Positions 7,896 to 16,736 of a stretch of 64,000 nucleotides of DNA are shown here, piece after piece (position 1 is the first letter of the stretch; every line of letters begins with the position of its first letter). Made by a program: the position numbers and the translations under genes. Location of the stretch: NCBI RefSeq assembly GCF_000213555.1, contig NZ_GL891993.1, positions 1 to 64,000 on the forward strand, read 5' to 3'. A model generated the notes under the pieces. It was given only the letters and a program-made list of their open reading frames with translations. It had not been told where the DNA came from and searched no databases. This DNA comes from Dysgonomonas gadei ATCC BAA-286 (GTDB lineage: Bacteria > Bacteroidota > Bacteroidia > Bacteroidales > Dysgonomonadaceae).

Positions 7896-9365
7896 ATGGA
7901 ACAAAAACTATCGGTTTACAACACACTGACCCGTACAAAAGAAGTATTCGAACCGCTTCATGCACCTCACGTGGGGATGTATGTGTGTGGTCCTACAGTA
8001 TATAGTGACGCCCATTTGGGACATGCCCGTCATGGCGTTACATTCGATTTGCTATTCAGATATTTGCAGCATATCGGCTATAAGGTGCGCTATGTGAGAA
8101 ATATTACAGATGTAGGCCATCTGGAAAATGAAGAAGGAAGCGGAGAGGATAAAATTTCAAAAAAAGCGCGTCTGGAACAGTTGGAACCGATGGAGGTAGT
8201 TCAGTATTACAGTAACCGCTACCACAAGGTAATGGATGATCTGAATACATTACCGCCATCTATAGAGCCTCATGCGTCAGGACACATTATAGAGCAGATA
8301 GAATCCATAAAAGAGATATTGAAGAACGGTTACGCATACGAAAGTAACGGTTCTGTTTACTTCGATGTAGAAAAGTATAACAAGGATTACGATTACGGTA
8401 TTTTATCTCATAGAAACATAGAGGAAATGCTGAATACAACCCGTGAACTTGACGGGCAGGATGAGAAACACAGTAAAGTGGACTTTGCCCTGTGGAAGAA
8501 AGCAGCACCGGAACATATTATGCGCTGGCCTTCTCCTTGGAGTGATGGTTTCCCGGGATGGCACCTTGAATGTTCAACTATGAGTATTAAATATCTGGGG
8601 AAGGAATTCGATATACACGGTGGCGGTCTTGATCTGATGTTTCCCCACCATGAATGTGAAATTGCCCAAAATACAGCAATGGAAAAGCATCAGGTGGTGA
8701 AATACTGGATGCACAATAATATGATAACCATTGCGGGACAGAAAATGGCGCGCTCGTTAGGTAATTTTATTACGCTCGAGCAATTATTTGCCGGTAACCA
8801 CGATTTGTTGGAAAAGGCATATAGTCCGATGACGGTACGGTTCTTTATCCTGCAGGCGCATTATCGCAGTACAGTAGACTTTAGTAATGAAGCATTGCAG
8901 GCTGCAGAGAAAAGTCTCGAGCGTCTTTTGGATTCATACGGCAGGCTGGATAAAGTAGCTATTTCGGATACATCTTCAGTAGACGTAAAAAGCATTCGTC
9001 AGAAATGTTATGATGCAATGAACGACGATATGAATTCAGCGGTAGTTATAGCTCACTTATGCGAAGCCAGTACAACAATAAATTCGGCTATAGCAGGGAA
9101 TATAAAACTGACAAAAGAAGATATTACCGAATTAAAGGATGTATTCGATATATTCCTGTTCTCTGTGTTGGGGATCCGCAATGAGGCATCTTTAACAAAT
9201 AATAACGAAGCATTCGGTAAAGCTGTGGACTTGCTGCTCGATATTCGTCAAAAAGCAAAGGAAAACAAAGATTGGGCAACATCCGACCAGATCAGAAATG
9301 AACTGGCTAAGGCAGGATTTGAAATAAAAGACGGTAAAGATGGTGCGGAATGGAAACTGAAATAA
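7896..9365 (+). CDS. cysS: Cysteinyl-tRNA synthetase
   Basis: A class I aminoacyl-tRNA synthetase that charges tRNA-Cys; monomer, 489 aa. The zinc ligand C31 is in YVCGPTVY. The HIGH box appears as HLGH (40-43). The KMSKS loop reads KMARS (283-287), a variant that keeps the first lysine and final serine. The family segment GGGLDLMFPHHECEIAQ holds the other zinc ligands. The C-terminal tRNA-binding domain is complete. The GDPD lipoprotein gene begins one base after the stop, so they are very likely co-transcribed. Confidence 0.97.
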   Translation: MEQKLSVYNTLTRTKEVFEPLHAPHVGMYVCGPTVYSDAHLGHARHGVTFDLLFRYLQHIGYKVRYVRNITDVGHLENEEGSGEDKISKKARLEQLEPMEVVQYYSNRYHKVMDDLNTLPPSIEPHASGHIIEQIESIKEILKNGYAYESNGSVYFDVEKYNKDYDYGILSHRNIEEMLNTTRELDGQDEKHSKVDFALWKKAAPEHIMRWPSPWSDGFPGWHLECSTMSIKYLGKEFDIHGGGLDLMFPHHECEIAQNTAMEKHQVVKYWMHNNMITIAGQKMARSLGNFITLEQLFAGNHDLLEKAYSPMTVRFFILQAHYRSTVDFSNEALQAAEKSLERLLDSYGRLDKVAISDTSSVDVKSIRQKCYDAMNDDMNSAVVIAHLCEASTTINSAIAGNIKLTKEDITELKDVFDIFLFSVLGIRNEASLTNNNEAFGKAVDLLLDIRQKAKENKDWATSDQIRNELAKAGFEIKDGKDGAEWKLK

Positions 9366-9366
9366 T

Positions 9367-10548
9367 ATGAAAATCAGACTGCTTATCATATCTCTGATAT
9401 CTGTCGTATTGGTTGCTTGTGGAAATAACAGCAGCAGGAACGCGGGAGAAGTTTCCGGGCCAAAAATCAATTCGCCGGAAATTGCTATTGTAATGCATAG
9501 AGGTCTGTGTCTTGAAGAAAAGCTGGCTCCGGAAAATAGTTTGGATGCATTGTCTTTTGCCGGGCGGGTAGGTGCCAGATATGTAGAGATTGATGTGTTT
9601 TTGACAAAAGACGATGAGATTATTCTATTTCATGATAATACAATAAATAGGCTATGTCGTAATAAAAATGATTATTCAGTAGTTAATGAACAAGTAGAAT
9701 GTAGGAATTTAACTTTGGCCGAATTAAGAAATAACTATGTTTTAGCGGCACAAGATCCTTCGATGCGGCGTCCGGTGCCTACCTTGCGGGAAGGTCTTTT
9801 GATTTGCAGGCAAGAGGGTATACATCCCTATATTGAACTTAAAGAGGGTATCTTTAAAGACAAAACAGTAAAAAAGGCATATGATCTGGCTGTACAAATA
9901 TTAGGACGCGGTAATTTTAGTTTTACAAGTCCGGAAAAGTCAGTTGTAGAGTATTTAAGAGGACTCGATGCTCAACTTTCTTTGTATTGTGACCATTTGG
10001 AAGATATTGATTTCTTTCGGGAATATAATGTTAATTATTACCCTCATTTCCTGGCTATTAAACAGGGGTGTCTTGATGCAGTTCATAAAGCAGGATTATC
10101 TGCTACTACCTGGACTATATGGAATTCTTGTTTCGACTCTATATCAACCAAAGGATTTGATGCTATATTGGTTGAGGATGTTGCTCCTAACTTTGATCCC
10201 GGATATGCGATATTCAGGGATAATACAAATGGAAAATTTGAAAATTATGAAGTCGGGGGTATCATAAATGATGGTATTGTGTCATTAAGAAATGGACAGG
10301 AAATGAAATTGAAAGAAGTGGTTCCGGATACTCTATATCTGGGGGCTCTTTACTTTACAATCGAAGCAAAAGGTAAATTTGAGATAGAAACAGACCGGTT
10401 TAAAACAGAGCGAGATAATAAAAGCGATGATTTTCAAATATATAAGTTTCAATACATATTTCATAAAGATAAACCATTGTTTAAGATTAAAGCATTAGAT
10501 GAAAATCTGGAGATTAAGTCTGTTTGGCTGGCAATTTGTGAATACTAA
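9367..10548 (+). CDS. Glycerophosphodiester phosphodiesterase-family lipoprotein
   Basis: 393 aa. The N-terminus is a lipoprotein signal (LISVVLVACGN, lipid cysteine C18). A GDPD TIM-barrel covers about 38-290, with catalytic residues in HRG (44-46), PEN (55-57), EID (74-76) and HD (89-90). It would hydrolyse glycerophosphodiesters, or a related phosphodiester, at the cell envelope. About 100 residues follow the barrel (290-393) in a beta-rich, charged stretch that is not part of the core family and that I do not recognise. The gene is one base from cysS; no functional link between the two is known to me. Confidence 0.85.
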   Translation: MKIRLLIISLISVVLVACGNNSSRNAGEVSGPKINSPEIAIVMHRGLCLEEKLAPENSLDALSFAGRVGARYVEIDVFLTKDDEIILFHDNTINRLCRNKNDYSVVNEQVECRNLTLAELRNNYVLAAQDPSMRRPVPTLREGLLICRQEGIHPYIELKEGIFKDKTVKKAYDLAVQILGRGNFSFTSPEKSVVEYLRGLDAQLSLYCDHLEDIDFFREYNVNYYPHFLAIKQGCLDAVHKAGLSATTWTIWNSCFDSISTKGFDAILVEDVAPNFDPGYAIFRDNTNGKFENYEVGGIINDGIVSLRNGQEMKLKEVVPDTLYLGALYFTIEAKGKFEIETDRFKTERDNKSDDFQIYKFQYIFHKDKPLFKIKALDENLEIKSVWLAICEY

Positions 10549-10612
10549 GCCTTTATGAACTATCTTATGTTCTACTCTGTTCATTAGGAACACACATAAT
10601 TTATATTGCAAT

Positions 10613-11374
10613 ATGATTATAACAATGTCTCCGGCAAAACTACAGGATTTTGAATCCCGGGTTCCCGTAAGAGAAGCTACTACACCGCTTTATGTCAAAG
10701 AGGCGAAAGAATTGTATAAGTCGATGGAAGGTATATCCGCGCAGGAGATAGCTTCTTTGATGAGTATCAACCCTCAGCTGGCACATAATGTATATCAGTA
10801 TATTCATTCATTCCCTCTGGCTAAGACACCACAAAGGCAGGCTGTATTTGCATACAATGGCATTGCTTATCAGGGGCTGGATGCAGAAACTTTTTCAGAT
10901 CAGGATTTTAATTTTGCGCAGAAGCACCTGATACATATATCCGGTTTGTACGGTGTCCTTCGTCCTCTCGATTTGATAAAACCGTACCGTTTAGAAATGC
11001 AAATTCCGCTGGCAAACAATAGAGGAAAAGACTTATACGCTTTCTGGTCGGAAACTATCAGCAAATATCTTGCAAAGCAGATGAAGGCAGATGACAATGT
11101 ATGGATCAATCTGGCTTCGAAAGAATATGCAAAAGCAGTAAACCGTAAGCTTTTACCCAAAGGACATAAGGTAATAACTCCTATTTTTAAGCAGCAGACG
11201 GATAAAGGTTATAAGCAGATTGTGGTATATGCAAAGAAAGCACGGGGGATGATGACCCGCTTTATTATTCAGCATCAGATTAAAGATGTAGAATATCTGA
11301 AGGGATTCGATACCGAAGGATATGTTTTTGCCCCGCAACTATCGGATGATAATGAATGGGTATTTGTAAGGTAA
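10613..11374 (+). CDS. yaaA: Peroxide stress protein YaaA (DUF328/UPF0246)
   Basis: 253 aa, the usual length. The family start MIITMSPAKLQDF and internal LYGVLRPLDLIKPYRLEM and INLASKEYAKAV are conserved. In Escherichia coli YaaA limits free iron and DNA damage during hydrogen peroxide stress; the fold binds DNA. The C-terminus keeps KKARGMMTRFII. A short hairpin, TGTTC/GAACA, sits at about 10579-10593 upstream. Confidence 0.9.
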   Translation: MIITMSPAKLQDFESRVPVREATTPLYVKEAKELYKSMEGISAQEIASLMSINPQLAHNVYQYIHSFPLAKTPQRQAVFAYNGIAYQGLDAETFSDQDFNFAQKHLIHISGLYGVLRPLDLIKPYRLEMQIPLANNRGKDLYAFWSETISKYLAKQMKADDNVWINLASKEYAKAVNRKLLPKGHKVITPIFKQQTDKGYKQIVVYAKKARGMMTRFIIQHQIKDVEYLKGFDTEGYVFAPQLSDDNEWVFVR

Positions 11375-11501
11375 ATGCATATCGGGATTTCAAGATGGCA
11401 AGAATTAGAAAGAATATTGAAATCTTTAAATTTTTAAATCTTGAAACTTCTTGTTAACTTTGCGTTGCGAGAAAAATCACAAATTTAAATAGTAAATAAA
11501 G

Positions 11502-12248
11502 ATGAAAAAAGTAGTATTGATTCGCCACGGGGAAAGCGTTTGGAACAAAGAAAACCGCTTTACGGGATGGACTAACGTAGACTTGTCGGAACAAGGAGTG
11601 CAGGAAGCAACTAAAGCCGGACAATTATTGAAGAAAGAAGGTTTTCAGTTTACCCTGGCCTATACTTCATATCTGAAAAGAGCCGTTAAGACATTGAATA
11701 ACATCCTTGACCAAATGGATCTGGACTGGATTCCTGTTGAAAAAACATGGCGTTTGAATGAGAAACATTACGGTATGCTTCAAGGCCTGAACAAAGCTGA
11801 GACTGCTGAAAAATATGGTGATGAGCAAGTACTGGTTTGGAGACGCAGCTATGACGTTCCGCCTGCTCCACTGGAATCGACAGACCCGCGCTCAGCTTCA
11901 CAAGACCCACGTTATGCAAGCGTACCTAAAGCATATATTCCTGAAACAGAAGCATTGAAAGAAACAGTAGAGCGTATTCTTCCTTATTGGCTGGAAGTTA
12001 TCTACCCTTCATTGATGTGCCATGATGAAATTATCGTTGCTGCTCACGGAAACAGCCTTCGTGGTATTATCAAATATCTGAAAGGTATTTCTGATGAAGA
12101 TATAGTAAGCCTGAACCTGCCTACAGCAGTTCCTTACGTTTTCGAATTCGATGATGATCTGAATCTTGTAAAAGATTATTTCCTTGGCGATCCTGAAGAA
12201 ATAAAAAAGCTGATGGATGCAGTTGCCAATCAGGGAAAGAAGAAGTAA
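11502..12248 (+). CDS. gpmA: 2,3-bisphosphoglycerate-dependent phosphoglycerate mutase
   Basis: Interconverts 3- and 2-phosphoglycerate in glycolysis and gluconeogenesis. 248 aa. The catalytic phospho-histidine H9 is in LIRHGESVWN, followed by the substrate loop RFTGWTNVDLSEQG. The second histidine is H182 in AAHGNSLRG. The insertion PRSASQDPRYA is characteristic of this subfamily. A TAACTTTG -7-like box lies at 11455-11462. The downstream terminator shows it is a single-gene unit. Confidence 0.96.
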   Translation: MKKVVLIRHGESVWNKENRFTGWTNVDLSEQGVQEATKAGQLLKKEGFQFTLAYTSYLKRAVKTLNNILDQMDLDWIPVEKTWRLNEKHYGMLQGLNKAETAEKYGDEQVLVWRRSYDVPPAPLESTDPRSASQDPRYASVPKAYIPETEALKETVERILPYWLEVIYPSLMCHDEIIVAAHGNSLRGIIKYLKGISDEDIVSLNLPTAVPYVFEFDDDLNLVKDYFLGDPEEIKKLMDAVANQGKKK

Positions 12249-12268
12249 ATATTAAGGATTTACATATA

Positions 12269-12307
12269 AAGGGCATATATTCTCAAAAATATATGCTCTT
12301 TCTTTTT
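12269..12307 (+). terminator. Terminator after gpmA
   Basis: A 13-bp stem AAGGGCATATATT (12269-12281) with AATATATGCTCTT (12288-12300), one G-U pair, loop CTCAAA, then TCTTTTT. Confidence 0.85.
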
Positions 12308-12338
12308 GAGTAAGTTAGGATAATAAAAAGAAAACCAC

Positions 12339-12346
12339 TATCTTTG
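12339..12346 (+). promoter_or_regulatory. -7 box ahead of rplY
   Basis: TATCTTTG fits the -7 consensus. It predicts a leader of about 75 bases before rplY, containing the small hairpin CAAATC-CTT-GATTTG near 12390-12404. Confidence 0.45.
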
Positions 12347-12427
12347 CCCCGCTTTTATAAGCCCGTACGTGTGATGGGAATGAGGAAGCAAATCCTTGAT
12401 TTGAGTAACACATTTTAAAATTAAAAG

Positions 12428-13009
12428 ATGAAAACATTTGAACTAAAAGGCGAAGCCAGAACAGACCTTGGCAAAAAAGCAACTAAGGCTTTTCGTAAAG
12501 AAGACAAAATTCCTGCAGTTATCTATGGTGGAGAAAAAGCTGACAAAGCTATACATTTCATCGTAACAAACAGCGAAGTACGTAAATTGATTTATACTCC
12601 GGAAATTTTCCTTGTAGACCTTACAGTAGGAAAAGACAATTATAAAGCGATTTTGAAAGATATTCAGGTACACCCTGTTACAGATGAGATTCTGCACCTT
12701 GATTTCCTTCACGTATTCGAAAATAAACCGATTACAATTGATGTACCGGTAGTACTAGACGGACTGGCTGAAGGTGTTAAGGCAGGGGGTAAATTATCTC
12801 TTGACCTGCGTAAGCTGAAAGTAAGAGCTCTTTACGATAAAGTACCGGAAAAAGTACATGTTGATGTTTCAGGCCTTGCATTGGGTAAATCTATTCAGGT
12901 TGGAGAACTTCATTTCGAAGGACTTGAATTGCTTAATGCGAAAAATGGTGTTGTTTGCCGTGTTCAATTGACTCGTGCAGCCAGAGGTCTTGCGGCTAAA
13001 AACGGCTAA
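12428..13009 (+). CDS. rplY: 50S ribosomal protein L25/general stress protein Ctc
   Basis: 193 aa, the long (TL5/Ctc) form of L25. An N-terminal 5S-rRNA-binding domain (about 1-95, FELKGEARTDLGKKATK at the start, HLDFLHV at 88-94) is followed by a beta-domain (about 96-190). It binds 5S rRNA on the large subunit. It leads an apparent operon with pth (27-base gap) and an S4-domain protein (3-base gap), a common arrangement in this phylum. Confidence 0.95.
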   Translation: MKTFELKGEARTDLGKKATKAFRKEDKIPAVIYGGEKADKAIHFIVTNSEVRKLIYTPEIFLVDLTVGKDNYKAILKDIQVHPVTDEILHLDFLHVFENKPITIDVPVVLDGLAEGVKAGGKLSLDLRKLKVRALYDKVPEKVHVDVSGLALGKSIQVGELHFEGLELLNAKNGVVCRVQLTRAARGLAAKNG

Positions 13010-13036
13010 TAGCGGATAACTATAGAAAGATAACGA

Positions 13037-13600
13037 ATGAAATATTTGATTGTCGGACTGGGCAATATTGGTCGAGAATACGAATATACCCGCCACAACA
13101 TAGGATTCAGAGTATTGGACGCTTTAGCTAAAGCGTCCAATATTGTTTTTGCAGACAGGCGTTACGGCTTTGTGGCGGAGATGAAAGTGAAAGGACGCAC
13201 ACTTATCCTGCTAAAACCATCGACATACATGAACCTCAGTGGTAATGCCGTGCGCTATTGGATGAATCAGGAGAAAGTTCCTATTGAAAACGTATTGGTC
13301 ATAGTAGATGATCTGGCTTTGCCGTTCGGTTCTTTGCGTCTCAAAGGAAAAGGCAGTGATGCCGGACATAATGGTTTGAAGCATATACAGTCGATTTTGA
13401 GCACACAGGAATATGCACGCTTACGTTTTGGTATCGGGAACGATTTCCCAAGGGGAGGACAAGTTGATTATGTTCTGGAGGACTTTTCGGATGAAGAGGA
13501 GAAAGAGCTTCCGGCTAAAATGGAAACTTGCGGAGAAATAATAAAGAGTTTTTGTCTGGCAGGGATACAAAACACAATGAATCAGTATAACAATAAGTAA
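13037..13600 (+). CDS. pth: Peptidyl-tRNA hydrolase
   Basis: Recycles peptidyl-tRNA that falls off ribosomes. 187 aa. N10 and catalytic H20 lie in GLGNIGREYEYTRHNIGF. The other family blocks are KPSTYMNLSGNAV, VDDLALPFG and GSDAGHNGLKHI. Second gene of the rplY operon. Confidence 0.96.
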   Translation: MKYLIVGLGNIGREYEYTRHNIGFRVLDALAKASNIVFADRRYGFVAEMKVKGRTLILLKPSTYMNLSGNAVRYWMNQEKVPIENVLVIVDDLALPFGSLRLKGKGSDAGHNGLKHIQSILSTQEYARLRFGIGNDFPRGGQVDYVLEDFSDEEEKELPAKMETCGEIIKSFCLAGIQNTMNQYNNK

Positions 13601-13603
13601 GAT

Positions 13604-14029
13604 ATGGCTAAAGAAGTAAAGAACGAAGTGCGAATCGATAAATGGCTCTGGGCTGTGCGTCTGTTCAAAACGCGCTCTATTGCCATAGAGGCCTGCAAAA
13701 AAGGGCGTATAACGATCAAAGGCGTAACTGTAAAGCCATCGCGGATGATAAAGGCCGGAGATGTAATAGAGGTTCGTCGTCCGCCTGTGACATATTCATT
13801 CGAAGTATTGGCTCTTTCTGAAAACAGGATGGGTGCAAAGCTCGTGCCTGAATTTATGCGTGATGTAACTCATCCTTCACAACTTGAAATTTTGGAGATG
13901 TCCAAGATGACCGGATTTGTAGATCGAGCCCGTGGAACGGGGCGTCCTACAAAAAAAGATCGCCGCGAGTTGGAGCAGTTTACAGACGATTATTCTTTCT
14001 TCGATGATTGGGATCTGGAAGAAGAATAG
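13604..14029 (+). CDS. S4-domain RNA-binding protein (Hsp15/HslR-like)
   Basis: 141 aa. The S4 domain at about 9-70 begins RIDKWLWAVRLFKTRSIA, and GDVIEVRRPP closes it. An acidic tail ends in FFDDWDLEEE. HslR-type proteins bind 50S subunits carrying stalled peptidyl-tRNA, a role that fits its place three bases after pth. A dedicated ribosome-rescue function is known for the E. coli relative and is inferred here. Confidence 0.85.
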   Translation: MAKEVKNEVRIDKWLWAVRLFKTRSIAIEACKKGRITIKGVTVKPSRMIKAGDVIEVRRPPVTYSFEVLALSENRMGAKLVPEFMRDVTHPSQLEILEMSKMTGFVDRARGTGRPTKKDRRELEQFTDDYSFFDDWDLEEE

Positions 14030-14110
14030 AGATCACTAATTGAATATATGGAAACATGTTGTCATGAATACGATAACGTGTTTTTTTTGATAACTTTCTT
14101 TCAAAACACA

Positions 14111-14139
14111 TTGCAATTCTATTTTATTCTATATCTTTG
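14111..14139 (+). promoter_or_regulatory. Promoter for the cobalamin riboswitch transcript
   Basis: TTG (14111-14113) and TATCTTTG (14132-14139) are 18 bases apart, close to Bacteroidetes spacing. The start would lie at about 14146, right at the riboswitch. Confidence 0.5.
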
Positions 14140-14147
14140 TTTTTGTA

Positions 14148-14320
14148 TTGGTGTTACAAGTCCGCATTTGCCGGATAGTAATGAAAAGGGAATCAGGTGT
14201 AAATCCTGAACAGTCGCGCTGCTGTAAACTCATGTAAGCGTTTATACAAATCCTCAAGCCACTGTTGTGAAAAACGGGAAGGTCGTATAAACGGGAGTAA
14301 GTCAGAAGACCTGCCAAAGC
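14148..14320 (+). ncRNA. Cobalamin (B12) riboswitch
   Basis: The conserved elements occur in order: GGTGTTACAAG-like P2 entry, GGGAATCAGGTGTAAATCC (14188-14206), the B12-box-type stretch ACAGTCGCGCTGCTGTAA (14210-14227), CCACTG (14260-14265), GGGAAGG (14276-14282) and GTAAGTCAGAAGACCTGCC (14297-14315). This is a complete aptamer of the class that shuts down expression when adenosylcobalamin or a related corrinoid is plentiful. It is followed by a possible terminator at 14420-14452 and then by the CWC gene. Confidence 0.95.
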
Positions 14321-14419
14321 ATATATTTTCATCTTTCGCGGAAAAAGATAGGAAAACAAGAGATTTATCTCACTATTTAAGTATTTGTATTTCAAGAAAT
14401 GATTGTGTTTAATATCAAT

Positions 14420-14458
14420 CTTATGTCCATTCTATCTGTGTGGTGACATAAGTTTATA
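14420..14458 (+). terminator. Hairpin between riboswitch and CWC gene (possible expression platform)
   Basis: CTTATGTC (14420-14427) and GACATAAG (14445-14452) form a perfect 8-bp stem with a 17-base loop, followed by TTTATATT. It could terminate in the ligand-bound state. The weak U-tract leaves translation control possible. Confidence 0.45.
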
Positions 14459-14515
14459 TTGCAGGCACTTTCTGCTCTGGTTATCATTATATTACAAATT
14501 TTAAAAACAAAAACA

Positions 14516-14737
14516 ATGAAAAAGATATGTAAAAGGTGCTCGGCATCATTTAGTTGCAGGGAGGACAGGATAGAGCTATGTAGTTGCCGTAAAGTAAGTC
14601 TTGTTATAGGAGTCCGTGATTATATAAAAGATAATTACCGCGACTGCTTGTGTCCTAAATGTTTACAAGAAACCAACAGTTCCTTCTATGCATTCGATGT
14701 AAATCCTAAATTTTTGACTAAGAACAAAAATGAATGA
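14516..14737 (+). CDS. Cysteine-rich CWC family protein under B12 riboswitch control
   Basis: 73 aa. Seven cysteines are arranged as C-x2-C ... C ... C-S-C ... C-x-C-x2-C (KICKRCSASFSC, ELCSC, CLCPKC), matching the small Cys-rich CWC family, presumably a metal-binding knuckle. The start at 14516 (MKKICKRC) is preferred to 14459 because the extra 19 residues are outside the family pattern. It is the only gene downstream of the riboswitch; the next gene begins 259 bases later with its own promoter-like box. A role in corrinoid uptake or synthesis is inferred from this control only. Confidence 0.8.
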   Translation: MKKICKRCSASFSCREDRIELCSCRKVSLVIGVRDYIKDNYRDCLCPKCLQETNSSFYAFDVNPKFLTKNKNE

Positions 14738-14818
14738 TTTATAAAGAACTATATTACAGTAAAATAGCAAAAACTTGTTTTAATTTTACAATTTATTATA
14801 AATTTAGTCATTAATTCG

Positions 14819-14850
14819 TTTAATTGTATAGGTAAGTTTCCTTAAATTTG
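14819..14850 (+). promoter_or_regulatory. Promoter for the P-loop protein gene
   Basis: TTTA (14819-14822), 20 bases, then TAAATTTG (14843-14850), close to the TTTG-N19/21-TAnnTTTG consensus. The start would be near 14857, giving a leader of about 140 bases. Confidence 0.5.
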
Positions 14851-14856
14851 AAGCTA

Positions 14857-14996
14857 GAAAGCATCTCAAACCTGATTATGTTCAGGTTGGAGTAATCAGT
14901 TTGTGATCTTCTGTTCGCTTTAGTCATGTAACAGAAGATTATAAACTGAAAATTGTGCGGATAATCAAAAATTATAAATAATAAACAATATCAGAC
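14857..14996 (+). promoter_or_regulatory. Structured 5' leader with two hairpins
   Basis: Hairpin 1 is AACCTGA (14869-14875) with TCAGGTT (14882-14888). Hairpin 2 is long: CAGTTT, a 3-base internal loop, ATCTTCTGTT (14897-14915), pairing with AACAGAAGAT and AAACTG (14930-14948). No U-tract follows, so it is not a plain terminator. I do not recognise it as a known riboswitch class. Confidence 0.55.
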
Positions 14997-16727
14997 ATGC
15001 TACAAGAATTCACTCTAGGCGAAGGTAAAGCAATACTCAACTTCACTCTGAAATTTTGCGACACGCGACAGAAAATACTTAACAGTTATGGATTCCATAG
15101 AGTTATAGAAGTCTTTATTCAGAAATTGAAGAAAGAAGAAGTTATTATTTACGAATACTATATCAAAGAATTTAAAACTGATGAGGAGTTTGAAAAAACG
15201 CTGATAGAGGCATTTAAATTGCTTACAGTATGCAATACTGATGAAGTGCAGAATGTGCATGGAAAATATGCTATCTTCTTCAATGATAAAGACTTGTTTA
15301 TTGAACTGATAGAATTACTTTATAGTTTTTGGCGCAGATTAGAGCGTTATACTATTGTTCATAACAGCTCTATCGGAAGCGGTTTGCAGAGTGTTCGCTT
15401 TATGCAGGCAAATGAATTATTCAATGAGCTTATTCTCTCTATATACCGTCGTATCGAAGAAACGGTGATCGGTTATCAATATCGTGTATACCGTCAGCTG
15501 ACAGCAGGTGCGAATGCAGCCCTTACACTGAGCGATATCAACTGGAACTGCCCGGTGGAATACAATGGATTGGCTCCTATACCGTTCATTACGGCAGTGA
15601 TGTTCAATCCTCCATTTATTTCATACACAAAGAGAAATACACGTGACGGTATTTTCCATGAACATAACATAAACCCGATTGAGAATATAGTTCTTAACGA
15701 AGACGACTGGTTCCTGTTCCCTGCCAAAGTTGGGAATATGCTCACATTTGTCTATTTCCATAAAGATTTCATGGTTCATGGATTTGCGCTGGCAAACCTC
15801 TTCGAACTGGCAAAAGAGAGCGAATATATCGGTAAAAAACCGGATATTATCTATGTTTTCGGTTACCCTGACGGACATGAAGAAAAACGTACATTCTACT
15901 ACAAAGATAAAAAGAACGATATCCTTATCGGTTATGCGAACCATTGTGACGATATAGACTACTTCGGATACATGAAGAAGATGTTACTTACACTTCACAA
16001 TGTGAAGCAAATGGAAAAGAATCGTTTGCCGATACATGGTGCGATGGTAAATATCGCACTGAAAAACGGAAAAGAGTCGAATATCATTATCATGGGAGAT
16101 AGCGGTGCCGGAAAATCAGAAAGCCTCGAGGCCTTCCGTACACTGAACGAGAAATATATCCGTCATATGCGTATCATATTCGATGATATGGGATATTTGA
16201 AAAAAGAAGCAGACGGCACTATAAAAGGTTATGGGACAGAGATCGGGGCATTTGTCCGTATCGATGACCTCGATCCTATGTACGCTTTTGAGCAATTGGA
16301 AAGAGGAATTTATACCAATCCTGATAAGGTTAACGCCCGAATCACTATACCGGCAGCCACATACGATGTTATTATGAAAGGATATAAAGTAGATTATTTC
16401 CTTTATGCGAATAATTACACAGAGTCGGATACGAAGATTCAATTCTTTACCGACCTGGATGAAGCGATCAAAGTATTCGAAGCCGGAGCCCGTAAAGCAA
16501 AAGGTACTACAACCGAAAAAGGTTTGGTGACATCTTATTTTGCCAATCCATTCGGACCTGTTCAGGAGCAGAAACTTGCCGGTAAACTAATCAAAGAGTA
16601 CTTTACCGATATGGATAAAAACGGAGTTAAGATAGGAGAGATTTATACTTCACTAGCCATAGAAGGTCATAGTAAAGACGGACCTCGTGAAGCTGCAGAG
16701 GAATTGTTCACACTGATTAATGAATAA
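14997..16727 (+). CDS. PEP carboxykinase/HPr-kinase-like P-loop protein
   Basis: 576 aa. The C-terminal half holds a Walker A motif GDSGAGKSE (residues 367-375), of the type shared by HPr kinase and PEP carboxykinase. It is followed by IIFDDMG (about 398-404), a likely Walker B, and KGYGTEIGAFVRIDDL. The N-terminal 350 residues are helical and then beta-rich, with no recognised domain. Bacteroidetes relatives are often labelled phosphoenolpyruvate carboxykinase, but the sequence is not a classical GTP- or ATP-PEPCK throughout. ppc lies directly downstream, which suits a role in C3/C4 flux or its control. A strong terminator follows it. Confidence 0.65.
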   Translation: MLQEFTLGEGKAILNFTLKFCDTRQKILNSYGFHRVIEVFIQKLKKEEVIIYEYYIKEFKTDEEFEKTLIEAFKLLTVCNTDEVQNVHGKYAIFFNDKDLFIELIELLYSFWRRLERYTIVHNSSIGSGLQSVRFMQANELFNELILSIYRRIEETVIGYQYRVYRQLTAGANAALTLSDINWNCPVEYNGLAPIPFITAVMFNPPFISYTKRNTRDGIFHEHNINPIENIVLNEDDWFLFPAKVGNMLTFVYFHKDFMVHGFALANLFELAKESEYIGKKPDIIYVFGYPDGHEEKRTFYYKDKKNDILIGYANHCDDIDYFGYMKKMLLTLHNVKQMEKNRLPIHGAMVNIALKNGKESNIIIMGDSGAGKSESLEAFRTLNEKYIRHMRIIFDDMGYLKKEADGTIKGYGTEIGAFVRIDDLDPMYAFEQLERGIYTNPDKVNARITIPAATYDVIMKGYKVDYFLYANNYTESDTKIQFFTDLDEAIKVFEAGARKAKGTTTEKGLVTSYFANPFGPVQEQKLAGKLIKEYFTDMDKNGVKIGEIYTSLAIEGHSKDGPREAAEELFTLINE

Positions 16728-16736
16728 GATATTCTT

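Noticed and set aside
14129..14395. Reverse 88-codon frame
   Set aside because: It lies over the cobalamin riboswitch on the wrong strand and is explained by that RNA.
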